A DNA stretch of 64,000 nucleotides, from contig JAKUCV010000914.1 of the NCBI GenBank assembly GCA_028386065.3, forward strand, positions 1-64,000, given 5' to 3'. The DNA comes from Turnera subulata (lineage: Eukaryota > Streptophyta > Magnoliopsida > Malpighiales > Passifloraceae). Positions within the stretch are counted from its first letter, which is position 1, and every line of letters begins with the position of its first letter. Positions 1 through 10,538 of this stretch are shown piece by piece. The notes under the pieces are model-generated. The model did no database searches. It was not told where the DNA came from and saw only the letters and a list, made by a program, of their open reading frames with translations. Position numbers and translations under genes: made by a program.

Positions 1-279
1 TATGTTTGAAAGCATGCTTATGAATTGTATGATTGAAATGTGTTTTGTTTGAGCCAATGCCTAAGAGAAGTTGAGTGTTTCACCTTGTACAAATGGGTCC
101 TAACTTCTCTTGCTCTTCTTTGCACTTCAACTCTTGATCATATCTTTACTTGAATTCTTGATCACTTTGGTTGAGTACTTGTTTGCTTGATTTCTTTTTC
201 CTTCATCTTGGTTATGATCTTGGTTTTTCATTTATCAAAACCTGTAATAAGTGAACCATGAAGACATAGGTTCTAACAA

Positions 280-1854
280 TTGTTCCAAGGCGATCCAGTC
301 GTCTTTGATCAGCAACTAGGCCTCGATCATTTTCAGGAGTTGGTGGGACTTGTCCCTGACTGGGTCCGCACATGTGAGGTGTCTTCTACGTGGCTGCAGA
401 ATGCCTTATTGGATCCTCAGTATTCTGGGACGGCTGAGTAGAGAGCTCGGGGCTTGATATTGATGAGCATGAGTAGATCCCTCTTCGCTTCCGGTAGTGA
501 TTGGGTTCAGTGTGATTTATTGGCATCGCTTGTCCACCTGGACAGACCGCGGATTGATTGGGCCTCGGCGGGTTTCGCAAACGCCTCTTAAGAGATGTGC
601 AACTTTTCCCGGGTTATTGCCATGCACTTCTACGGTTCAGCCTGGATTTTGGAGGTATGTCTTTCACCCTTTTCATCACATATGTTTGCTTCCTCATCTC
701 CCTATTTACTCAGATGACCTTGGTAGGTGTGGGGTCAAGAGTACCTGGGACTGTCTGCCCTAAAGTTGCCAGCTGGTGAGAAGGCATGGCCGGTTTCTCT
801 CCGTTGAGGCTCCCCAAGCCGCGGGACTAAGAGTAATGCCCATGACCGAGTACGGGCTCGTCACCATATAGATCAGGTTGCTATGTTGGGCAAGGTATCT
901 TTTTCCCCTTACCTCTTGTTTCTCGGAAAATCCCTTTGGTAGCATTGTCTTACTGCACGTTTGTTGGCAGATCCAGTTTTTCCTTTTTGCGACCAGGACA
1001 TATTGGAGAGGATTGACTCCATGATCCTAGTCATGGACCACTGTCGATGCTTGATAGGGTACCCGGATATAAGGGTTGGTACTTTGGGGATCGTTTATGT
1101 GCACAGACCATAGAGATACCACGTATACCACCTGATCCTCCGACCTCCATGCGGGACATCAACGAATGGGGTAAGGGCCCTGAAGGTGACCACTTGGATT
1201 GACATGTCGATGACTTGGTCTTACCAGGCGACTACTCTTCCTTTGTCAGTGAATTTTTGATGCCTCCTTTGACTAACCCAGAAGTAGTTGGATCGGTGGC
1301 CAGTACTGGTCCTTCTCGGCAGAGTTCCGCCTCGCGGAGGAGGAAGGGCATCGGGGCGTCTTCTTCTACATTTGGCCCCGTTCTCCCGGCCTGTGACGCT
1401 GACCTTGAATCTTTTGATGATTCATATAGGCGTTGTCAAGTGTCATTTTCTGAGGACCTCCCTCCTGATTTTCCACCATTCTTAGCTGATATTACTACGG
1501 TGCCTTCTAAATCACTATCCCCACATGTCTCCTTCCTTCTCTTATATCTTGACTGATCTTCTCCATATAAAACAGGTTTCGACCGCTGAGGTTTCCTGAT
1601 TATGGACATTGCTTGGACGGGCCAAGCCGACCCTGACGGTCCAAGCTATCCAGATACGGGAGTTGACTTCCTGTGTGAGAGAAGGGGGATGTGCTCGCCC
1701 TGGGCTATTGCCTCGGGATCCTCGCCCTACCAGACCGTTGGTACCTCCTTCTGCCCCTCAGCTGACCGACACCTCCTCGGTTGATTCTGAGGATACCATT
1801 CAGGAGTGCACTCGCCCGGTCCGCCAAACTGGGAGCAAAAAGAGGCGGTCTTGA
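280..1854 (+). pseudogene. degraded coding remnant, possibly plant-mobile-domain-like
   Basis: Protein-like blocks occur on the plus strand in shifting frames: one from about 290 to 440 (starting DPVVFDQQLG, ending in a stop), one at about 1090-1556 (Pro-rich IPRIPPDPPTSMRDINEW, then a Ser/Arg-rich stretch with SASRRRKGIG) and a basic tail ending at 1854 (RPVRQTGSKKRRS). The blocks are separated by stops and intron-like gaps, for example a GTATGT donor near 657. The layout of a Pro-rich segment followed by a Ser/Arg-rich C-terminus recalls plant mobile domain proteins carried in antisense by some Tat-branch gypsy elements. No diagnostic core motif is readable, so that identity is only a suggestion. 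It lies downstream of, and antisense to, element J. No intact ORF remains. Confidence 0.3.
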
Positions 1855-1859
1855 TAAAT

Positions 1860-3060
1860 GCATGTATGCCCTAATGTCTAAGTGTGTGTACTTCAGCGGG
1901 ATTACTCCTTTTCTTTCCCTTTTCCTATGAATATATGCATGTCCTTATTTCTAGACACATGTACTTTGAAGGCATTATTCTTTGTGAATGCATGCTTATG
2001 TCTCCTACTTGTGAAATGAGACCGGGTATGCAATTTTAAGAACTACCGAATCATGCACCATGAGTACCGGGATAGGTTAGGTATTGGAATTTGAAAGGTT
2101 TTCACAAGGTTTCACAAAACACCTACTCCTCTTTGTTGGGTCTATCATTTTTAGCAAGGATTTCCATGAAAATGAGCATGCCCCAAATCTCCCCAAAACA
2201 CCAATTGGCCTTAACTTTTGCCTAGGCCGCCCTTTCGGGTTTTCAACCTAGCAGGCATGTCCTAACTTTTGCCTAGATCGCCCTTTCGGGTTTTCAATCT
2301 AGCGGACTAATCCCCCTCTCTTTCTCCGTTTTCTTTTACCTTCTTCCTCTGAGGTGAATGGCGGTCAAAATTTACCCAGGCGAGTTCCAAGTCTTTTCAT
2401 CTCATGATGGCACTTTCCGGTGATGGCTCGATTTTGGTCCTTCTTCGGCTTGACGATATGACCATGAAAAATCTAAGGGCACTGCTCTTGAGCATTGGAG
2501 GATGTTTTCTCAATAGTTATAAGCCAAACCTAAACCTTATCATCTTTTACCAACCTAGCTTAGGAACCAAACTTTATTTAGACCGAGCTCTTTAATAGAG
2601 TTACCTACGTACCAGTAAAAATAGTGTTCATTTCAAATCACAAGGATGTGCTTTTTCCGAGAAATTCAAATGGCACATTGGTTGTGGGTGTACATCCTCT
2701 TTTCCTTTCTTTTCTTTTTTTTTTCTTTTTTTTTGGGGAAATAACCTCACAAGCCAGGCTTATTAATTCGACAAAGTATTTGATTTGAAAAGGATTTGAT
2801 TTACTAGATCAGGTCTTCGTAGTTCATATATGGTTTCCAAACTAAGTTGACAAATTCTGATAGGATTCAAGACATCATCTTTATAAATGAGGGGATAAGA
2901 ATCATTCATTACATGAGTACTAAGCAAAGGACACTAATTAAAGACAGACAACATTGACTCTTCGAGGTGAAGTTAACATGGATAGACTTCAACCCTCTTT
3001 TATTTTGAGAAAATAAAAAGGACAGATTCGACACTTTGAAACCCCTAAGTCTTCTTATCC
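1860..3060. other. non-coding stretch of element J or its flank
   Basis: Apart from the 51-bp tandem repeat at 2210-2303 and a T-rich tract at about 2710-2735, I see no supported gene. The short open frames here (for example 2404-2595) show no family resemblance. Confidence 0.5.
2210..2303 (+). repeat. two-copy 51-bp tandem repeat with hairpin potential
   Basis: Two nearly identical units begin TAACTTTTGCCTAG (at 2212 and 2263) and contain CGCCCTTTCGGGTTTTCAA followed by CTAGC. Each unit can fold: a CTAG(G/A) arm pairs with a (C/T)CTAG arm around a CCC/GGG inner stem. The arm bases change together between copies (G-C in the first, A-T in the second). Confidence 0.7.
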
Positions 3061-3075
3061 TCCCCATTGGCTGTT

Positions 3076-3657
3076 CTAAGCTTCCTCCTTCATCACCCTT
3101 TGGATCTTGTCCGGGTACACAAGCTTTCTTCGTGGGACCATAGTGATAGTTTCCTTCGGGTCATCATGCTGGACTTCGATCGTCATTGTCTCGTCACCCA
3201 CCCCTTGACTGTCTTCATATTCCTTATTGGTCATCATGTCATCATGCGATTTTGAGTATTCCTCGGATCTTGAGGCATCACCCCAATCATCCCACTTGCT
3301 TTCCCTCAGCTCCTGGATGCATTCCCAAAGACTTTCCTTTGCCTTGATGCTTTCTCGAATGAGTGCAACATTTCGGAGCTGGATGCCCCTCATCACATCT
3401 TCAACGAGTGCATATTGTCCCTTGGCATCCCAAAATTGCTTCATGGCTACTTGGGCAAATGGTTGACCTAGTAAGACCCCACGGAGGATCGTTTCTTCTA
3501 ACTTGCCCACCAAATTCCGGAAAGTTGATTGCACCTCTTTCTCTTGTTGGAGACTCCGGTCTTCATAAATCGGAAATTCATCCCCCGTCAGCTTTCCCTT
3601 CGGGTTCATTCTTGTGCCTGTAGCACCCTCTGACTGGTTAGCATGCTCATTGCTCAT
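3076..3657 (-). CDS. unrecognised 193-aa ORF in the gag position of element J
   Basis: A single uninterrupted frame of 193 codons runs from ATG (MSNEHANQSEG) to a stop at 3076. It is the longest clean ORF in the first 7 kb and starts about 740 bp downstream of the Ogre-type primer-binding site, which is the spacing at which gag begins in the related element I. It does not look like gag: there is no zinc knuckle and none of the gag-core motifs seen in I. The sequence is hydrophilic and probably helical. Residues about 20-110 are rich in E, Q, K and R (for instance QQEKEVQSTFRNLVGKLEE), followed by an acidic Asp/Glu/Ser-rich middle and a basic tail (PRRKLVYPDKIQRVMKEEA). No signal peptide or membrane segment is visible. 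I do not recognise the family. It may be an element-borne accessory protein or a captured host fragment. Confidence 0.5.
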   Translation of the reverse strand: MSNEHANQSEGATGTRMNPKGKLTGDEFPIYEDRSLQQEKEVQSTFRNLVGKLEETILRGVLLGQPFAQVAMKQFWDAKGQYALVEDVMRGIQLRNVALIRESIKAKESLWECIQELRESKWDDWGDASRSEEYSKSHDDMMTNKEYEDSQGVGDETMTIEVQHDDPKETITMVPRRKLVYPDKIQRVMKEEA

Positions 3658-4084
3658 GGTTTCTCTTGACTGCCAAAGGTGGAGAAGTGGGTCATAGTGC
3701 CTTGCTTAGATGGGTTCAAAAAGAAGGCTAGCAACAAATGGTTGGATAGGGCATGGGCTGACTCTTGATTCGATATACCATGTTTTCTAAAACTTAATGC
3801 AAAATGACATATGTTATGCAATCCTAACTTCTCAAATTCTTAGGGCAACTGGGCATCCACTCAAATTATCAAGGTGAACCTCCTCTGAGTTTTGGTAGAC
3901 CACCGCTTGAAAACATAGAACTTCTTCCCCCTTAATAGCCATGGATGATTACTCCCCTTTCCTCTTTTCTCAAATCCCCATATATGCATGAATTCAAATC
4001 CCAAAATAACAAGATACAACACATAGATACAATACAACAAATGCCACACAAATGCATGTACCATTTATTGAGTCACAATGCATG

Positions 4085-4330
4085 AGATGCTCAAAGGTAT
4101 ACAGCTGGTTGGGGGCCAAAAGGTTGCCGCTAGGGAATAGGCTGACCTACTCACATGTGATAATGGATATCACGTGAGGTCCAAGGCCAATTAATCCCCA
4201 TCATTTCTAAGCATCGAGAAACAGGTTCACTCTAGCCGCCATCGCTTAAAGAAAGCATTGTGGTGGAATTGGATTCCCTCGCCCTCTTACGGTAAAGACT
4301 TCACATCAATCATCATGAATGCTCGACACT
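4085..4330 (-). other. conserved untranslated leader block of element J
   Basis: Read on the minus strand this block matches 59413-59640 of element I in order: a TTGGCCTTGGACCTCACG-like segment, ACATGTGAGTAGG, and TTTGGCCCCCAAC followed by an AGCT. Conservation of a non-coding leader between two otherwise diverged elements suggests a cis function such as RNA packaging, but that is inference. Confidence 0.7.
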
Positions 4331-4394
4331 TATGATGACAAGTAAAAGGCACACAAGATTCTACAATTGCACAAAGTCTCTTCAACCCACTACC

Positions 4395-4412
4395 TCCCCA
4401 GTGGAGTCGCCA
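4395..4412 (-). other. primer-binding site of element J
   Basis: On the minus strand the sequence TGGCGACTCCACTGGGGA lies 2 bp inside the LTR end. It matches the PBS form known from Ogre-like elements (TGGCGACTCTGCTGGGGA type), with CA in place of TG. Confidence 0.8.
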
Positions 4413-4414
4413 AC

Positions 4415-6018
4415 TATGAATACCTGACCCAAAATCACTTGGGCCTATTCACCTAATCCTTTCACCTACTTCCTCGGGTCAATTCCATGACATTGGAGTC
4501 GCAACCCAAATTTCATTAAGGACAAAACTTGGGGAAAACCTTCATGTGACTCCTTTAGCCTACATGGTCATGGCGAACCAAAGTCATGGGATCGGGAGTT
4601 CGTCACAGATGGGAAGGTGTTCGGCACCCATCCGTGTCGGGTCGAGACTATGTGCAATTGCAAAATGCAAGTGTACCTTGTGCGAGTATGCAAGTGTAGA
4701 AAATAAAAGAATGGGGGAGTAGAAGAAGATTTGGCTTGCATCCCGTTGTAAAACCGAGACTACCTACGTACCCGAGTGACCAGGGTCAAAGCCACGTAGT
4801 TCTAAACATGGCACAAATCGGCCACTTACATCATCAAAAGCATCAACACATAATCAGCAATGAATCAATCAAAAGAGTTTAGTGTTACCTTCTGTAGCCC
4901 TCTTCTAGCTCCTTGCAATGAGTTGAGTTCTACACCCACCTTCTTTCCACTTCTAAGCTCAATGGTTGATCCTCTTCTTGACTCTTCCTCGCTGGATTAC
5001 TGTTGATGCCTACCACAAAATTTCTCCAGAGTTTCCGCCTAAGAATGTATCTATAGACTTGGAGAGGTAGAGTTTCTCCAAGCACTCAAGGCTTATGGGT
5101 GTATGTGTGAGAAAAATTGTGTCCCTTTTGAAATGTGTGTGAGGGGTCCTATTTATAGTGTTCTGGAAAGCCTAGGGGCGTGGACCTGCTTAATGGTGAA
5201 GATTATGCCCGAAAATCTAGTCTAAAACCGCGTGGGATCAAAAAATGAAACAAAATCAGGGGAAAAAATCATTCCAGGACACCCACGAGCGCCCTGCGCG
5301 GCGGTCATCGCCTGGATGGCCACCAAGCCCGGCATTCATGGGCACAAGACTGCCCGAGCATGGCGGTCATCCCGTGATGGCCGCCGCCTCTTTCCGGTTT
5401 TGTGTGTTCTTTCCATTTTTAGGTCCCAATCCCCTCTAATTTAGCCCTGATTTGATCCTACCTCGTAATTAACCCCTAAATTGACCAGAATCACTCCATT
5501 ACTTGATTTTTACTCCCCCAATCACCTCATAATTGATTGATTACACATTGACATCCATTTTAAGCAAAATCATACCAAAAACACAAAATCTACTTAAATG
5601 ATAATTTAACTCTGATTTTTCACGAAAATCAGAGCTAAAATTAGCTTGCAAGAAATGTGTAAATGGGCTGGATAAACTCTGGAGAATTAACTTGGACCCT
5701 TAAACCCATTTCTAACCCAAAAATAAATCTTCTCAGTATGATTGGGTTAAAAACAACATAAAGAGCCCAAGTAACGAAATGAAATGTATTTTAATGTAAA
5801 TAAACCTTATTACATGTCTTACCCTAAGGTTAAATCATCTCGTTAACCCTAAGGTTTAAGTGCACAAAGGTTTAGAATATCAAAATACATTAATTCTAGT
5901 AAATTAAATTCTTGTCATGCTTTAACTCAAAATTAAATCATCTTATTAACCTTAAGTTTGAGCATGTTTGGAATCTACTTTTTGTAAAATGTTCATGGGT
6001 CAAATTTGGGTGTTCACA
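4415..6018 (-). repeat. 5' LTR of element J (1604 bp)
   Basis: The minus-strand LTR begins TGTGAACACCCAAATTTG at 6018, like the LTRs at 12688 and 57932 (TGTGAACATCCAAATTTG and TGTGAACATCCAAATTTA). Its inner end at 4415 aligns with the end of the solo LTR H (CCGACCCAAAAT segment). It contains a GC-rich block (about 5280-5395) just upstream of a TATA box, and TTCTCCAAG-type leader sequence at 5080. Confidence 0.85.
5151..5158 (-). promoter_or_regulatory. LTR TATA box of element J
   Basis: TATAAAT on the minus strand, in the context CACTATAAATAGG. The corresponding position in H and I carries the same CTATAAATAG core. Confidence 0.6.
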
Positions 6019-6087
6019 GGCAGTTGGGCAAAAAAAACGTGACAGGAACCAAAATGATCATTATGCCTTTTTAACAACCGTGGCTTG

Positions 6088-7301
6088 TGTTGGGTTATAG
6101 TAATTAACATATAAATTAGTAATTAATTAATTAGCCAATTAGTGCTAATTAATATTTTAATCTAATTACCTAACCATGTGCTTAATTGAGTTTGATTAAT
6201 GACAAACTAGGTTTATGAATATTTTAATCCACCACCCAAACCCTTGAATTAAATAATGAAATTAGATTTTTTTAAAGTTTGAGGTTACTCGGATTGGTAT
6301 GTGTGCTAGTGGTATTATTTTATTGGGTTTAAGTCTCTGTCATGCCCATGGACCACATTGGTTTTCTTACAACTTTGAGGCAAATTTTGGAGATGCTCCT
6401 ATACCCTATAAACTGGAAGTCTAGCATGATTCAATGTAAAAAATGTTTGTTTATTGATTTGGATAGGAGCTAGAAAGATCCATCCCGATTTAGCCCAATT
6501 CTAGGACCATCAAACCTAGGTATTTGTCCAACTTGTGCTGATTTTCTAGAAGATTGATGCGATTTTTTGTGGACGCTCCCATGCTCTATAAACCTGGTAC
6601 CTAGCTTAGTTTAACTCAGAAAATATTGGACTAAAGATCTTGACAAGTATCACAATAGATAGATTCGAATCTGATAAACCTAGGATCATCAAACCTAGGA
6701 GTCTGTCAAGCATATGCTGACTTTCTTGTGTTTTGGAGCCATATGTTGGAGGCGCTCCTGTGTGCATAAAATCTACAAGCTTGCTTCTTTCTACTCTACA
6801 GGTATTCGTTTAAAGGATTGGAAAGCTCTCTCAACGGATCATTTCGATTCAGTCAAACCTAGGAGAATCGAACCTAGGTGTCGGCTCAACATGTGTAGAC
6901 CACTTTCTAGGAATTGATGCGATGAACGTTTTGGCGCCAACGATGCCAAATCCCGAGGTAGCAGAAAGTGACAGCTAGCCGTTGGATGATGAGGCTCTCA
7001 CTTCCTCCAGCTTCTATAAATTGAAGGAAGACTGAAGAATTCAAGTTAGAGCTACTATTACAAACTCTTGACTTCATACTACTTGAGTTACACTTGCAGT
7101 TCTCCAAAAGAGCCTAAATTGAGTGACATCTTTAAGGCTAAATTGTTGAACTTAATTGTACTTCTTTTTGACTTTGTCATTGAAGATTTCATACTGTGAG
7201 ATCAAACACATCTTAGTGTGGACTTGGGATCAGTTCTACTAAGGTGGGAATCAACAAACCGTGGAGGTTTGTGGTGAGTGATAGGTTTGAGCATAGCCTA
7301 G
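6088..7301 (+). repeat. truncated copia-type LTR K
   Basis: The stretch begins TGTTGGGTTATAG. From about 6850 to 7300 it aligns with LTR G: AACGTT(T/C)TGG(C/T)GCCAA, then CAGTTCTCCAAAAGAGCC, then TTCTACTAAGGTGGGA, then GAGCATAGCCTAG. It is cut at about 7301, where it joins antisense reverse-transcriptase sequence of element A; the last ~300 bp of the LTR and any internal region are missing. Three diverged repeats of about 180-200 bp, each marked by a (A/G)AACCTAGG motif (about 6507, 6687, 6865), make its middle longer than in G. Confidence 0.6.
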
Positions 7302-7811
7302 AATATCATCAATATATATTTGCACAATGATCACAAAATTTTTGCATGTTTTAACAAATAATGTTGATTCAACTTTTCCTCTTCTAAAGCCCTTAGTCAC
7401 ATGATAACTGCTTAATCTCTTATACCATGCTCTAGGAGCTTGTTTCAGCCCATATAATGTCTTTTTAAGTTTATACACAAGATCAGGATGTTCATGGCAC
7501 TCAAAAATAGGCGGTTGTTCAGCATAAACTTCTTCCATTATAAAGACAATTAAGAATGCACTCTTAACATCCATTTGGTATAATTTAAATGATCTATATG
7601 ATGCAAAGGCAAGTAACATGCAAATAGATTCTAACCTAGCAACATGAGAAAAAGTCTCATAATAATCTATACCTTCTTCTTGATTATAACCTTGAGCAAC
7701 TAACCTTGCTTTATTTTGTACCACAATGCCAGATTTATCAAGTTTGTTTCTGAATACCCATTTTGTACCAATGACTTGATATTCAGGAGGCCTCGGTATT
7801 AACACCCACAC
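7302..7811 (-). pseudogene. copia reverse transcriptase, truncated (element A)
   Basis: The frame opens with a KWVFRNKLD block, continues through ARLVAQGYNQEEGIDY, the first catalytic Asp in YQMDVKSAF, then LKKTLYGLKQAPRAWY, and reaches YIDDIL, the catalytic YxDD box, where the element sequence stops. The remaining in-frame codons down to 7251 (GYAQTYHS...) are translated from antisense LTR K and do not belong to the enzyme. Fingers and part of the palm are present; thumb, connection and RNase H are missing. The active form would copy element RNA into cDNA in cytoplasmic particles. Confidence 0.85.
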
Positions 7812-7817
7812 ATCACT

Positions 7818-8483
7818 TCAATTGAACTGATTAAGTTCTTCTTGCATAGCATTGACCCAACTCTCATCATGAATGGCATCATGTGCATTTTTGGGTTCAA
7901 CTTGTGACAAGAATGCAAGATGTGTGTTCACATTTTGCTTGGAGGACCTTGTAGTCACTCCTCTAGAGATGTCACCAAGAATAGCATCAGTTGACAGTTC
8001 TCTAGATGCTCTGACATTTTCAGAAATTTGTTGTGAAGTTGAAGCATGTCCAGTAAGATTTGGTTTTTCTCCAACTAGATCAGGCAAATTATCATGTTGT
8101 TGATGCGATACAATATTCGGAACTAGTATAGGTAGTTCCTCATCCTTTTTATCAGATGAGAGATCAATGTTTACAACCTGTGGTTGAGCTTCAGGAGTAA
8201 TATAAGCATCTTCATCATTGCTTAGATCACAAAGGTCAATTTCATCAAAAACAAAATGCATGGTTTCTCTAACGACCATAGTATTCTTATTATAGACTCG
8301 ATAGGCTTTACTTGTTATGGAGTAACCAAGAAATATTCCATCATCAGATTTGGCTTCAAATTTATCCAAGTTATCGTTGGTATTTAGAATATAGCATTTA
8401 GATCCAAAAACCCGAAAGTAAGAAATATTTGGTTTCTTATCATACCAAATCTCATAAGGTGTCTTTTCAATCAAAGGATGCAT
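7818..8483 (-). pseudogene. integrase C-terminal part and RT linker (element A)
   Basis: Starts at KTPYEIWYDKKPNISYFRVFGSKC, the conserved segment after the copia integrase core (GKG/GSK-type). It then runs through a Ser/Asp-rich linker to ESWVNAMQEELNQF, which is the usual start of the reverse-transcriptase region. A short frame break separates it from both neighbouring frames. In the intact polyprotein these would be one chain. Confidence 0.8.
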
Positions 8484-8528
8484 TGATACTCTATTTAAAA
8501 TGTAGCATGTTGTGTTCGCAGCCTCTGC

Positions 8529-9509
8529 CTAGAAATGTGCAGGTAACTTGTGCTCATTAAGCATAGTTCTAGCTATTTCTTGCAAGATTCTATTCTTCCT
8601 TTCAACAACCCCATTTTGTTGAGGTGTTTTAGGAGTCGAATAAGTGTGAACTATGCCACTTTGCTCACAGAAGTGATTGAAGACTAGATTATCAAATTCT
8701 CCTCCATGATCACTTTTTATTTTTGAAATCTTATAGCCTTTTTCATTTTGTAAATACCTAACAAGAGTTTCAAATTCATAACATGCATGATACTTTTGAG
8801 CAAGAAACAAAACCCATGTAAATCTTGAGTAGTCATCAACAATCACAAACACATATCTCTTACCACCTAAAGTTGTTATTCTCATAAGACCAAATAGATC
8901 AATATATAACAACTCTAGAGACCTGGATGTAGAGATATCATGCTTGGTTTTAAAGGAACTTTTAACCTGCTTTTCAAGTTGGCAAGCACAGCATGTAGCA
9001 TCTTTCTTATATTTTGGTGCGGGCAGTCCTTTTACAAACATTTTTGTTGATAATCTGGAGATGAGATCCAGGTTGGCATGTCCACGCTTTCGATGCCACA
9101 AGGTTGGTGTTTCTGTTATTGCACTTAAACACTTAAGCTCATGGTTAGCAGTATTATTAAAAGATATAGAGTATAAGTTTCCTTTTCTGGTACCAGTAAA
9201 AACCACACCTTTATCAACCGAACTAACTAAACATTTTGATGCTTCGAAAATAACTTTATATGCCTTATCACATAGTTGACTAACACTTAGCAGATTATAC
9301 TTAAGATTGTCAACAAGCAAAACATGTTCAATGGAAGGGTTAGAATCAATATTACAAAACCCGAGAATTTGTCTTTTGGACTTGTCCCCAAAAGTTATTT
9401 TTCTTCGGCTTTTCTTGGTTAGGGATGAGAACTTAGATATTTCACCAGTCATGTGTTTTGAGTATCCACTGTCTAAGATCCATTCATCCCCTGCCATCTG
9501 CAGAAACAA
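8529..9509 (-). pseudogene. protease and integrase core (element A)
   Basis: An open frame of 326 codons. The aspartic protease box is ILDSGYSKHMTG, in which the usual Cys/Ser after DSG is Tyr. Integrase follows with an HHCC zinc finger (WHRKRGHA and CCAC) and the DDE residues in YIDLFG, KSDHGGEF and VERKN. The order protease-integrase-RT is diagnostic of copia. It ends at a stop just before the KTPYEIW block. The frame itself is open, but the element around it is broken. Confidence 0.85.
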
Positions 9510-10490
9510 TTAGGTTTTAGGTACCCAAACTGATTTGGGTCCTTTAGGGTTAGATTTGGTTCCTTTCGGAACCCATACATGCCTAAATTTTTCATCTCTC
9601 TTTTTAAGCAAGCAATTTCGAATACCATGACCATTCCTTCCACAATAGTAACATGTAATGTAAGGTGCATGATAATGAGTATACATGTTCTTCCTAGAAG
9701 TGTATCCATATGTGTTTCTTCTGAATTGGTATGGTTTCTTTATATAGTCTAGTTTGTTAGCAACCAGATCCTGTCTAAAGGACTTCCTTATCCTATTTGG
9801 TTTGCTAACAACCAAATTTGGTTTATGTGACATGTTCGAGCTAGGGGTTGTAGTTTTCACAGACATATGTGATTTTTTGTAAACCCTATGTGAGGTGTCA
9901 GGCGTATAAGGCGCACTAGATTCAGCCCTAACAAATTGCACAGGAATGATTTGGTTTGTTAAAAAGCACATCTGTAGCACCTTTTCCTTCTTTTTGCTCT
10001 GAGTGCCTTTGCTGTCCTAACAACATGTTCAGATTGTTAGTTCCACTAGTGAATTTCTCAAGAGAAGAGTTCAGGTCAGTGACATGTTTCTCAAGAGCAT
10101 CCTTTTCTTTTGTTAGCACATTGCACATATCACCCTTACTAGCAAACCTCTTTACGAGTTCATGATAAGAATTCTTAAGTGCAAAATTTTAAGTTTTTAG
10201 ATCATCACAGATTTTCATAGCATCAGAGTTGGCTAGCCTAAGTTTTTCATTTTCATTCTTATAGGCTTCATCATCAAACTCAAGCAAATCAATTTTCTTC
10301 TTATTTTCTTATTCTTCCTAACAACTTGCTTATATTTAATGTGCAACTCATCAAATGCTTCAAGTAGTTCATCAAGATTAAAATTAGTAGAATCAGTTAC
10401 CTCAGATTCTTCATGTGCCATAAAGCGAAGATTTGTTTCATCCTCCATGTCATAATTGTTGAAGGAATCAGAATTATCCCAAGCGGCCAT
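9510..10490 (-). pseudogene. gag C-terminal half with second zinc knuckle (element A)
   Basis: Three short frames together encode the distal Gag region: an acidic helical segment (about 10233-10490, FDELHIKYKQVVRKNKK), a coiled-coil segment ending SLEKFTSGTNNLNMLLGQQ (about 10020-10128), and a basic region with the CCHC knuckle CYYCGRNGHGIRNC near 9640. The frame then reaches WVPKT, the junction before protease. The same blocks occur, better preserved, in element E (51911-52831). Confidence 0.75.
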
Positions 10491-10538
10491 CTCTTTCTTT
10501 CCTCTGGTTTTTGAAAAACCATATCTTCCCTTCTTTTG

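Larger units (their letters stand above)
3076..6018 (-). mobile_element. Ogre/Tat-type Ty3-gypsy element J, 5' part (non-autonomous?)
   Basis: Reading leftwards from 6018 there is an LTR (4415-6018), a primer-binding site, a leader block shared with element I, then the 193-aa ORF. No protease, reverse transcriptase or integrase remnant of this element is visible down to position 1, and no second LTR is seen, so the element either runs off the left edge or is truncated. The LTR termini (TGTGAACA start), leader and primer-binding site place it with elements H and I in one Ogre/Tat-like group. The degraded coding remnant at 280-1854 may be part of it, in antisense. Confidence 0.65.
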
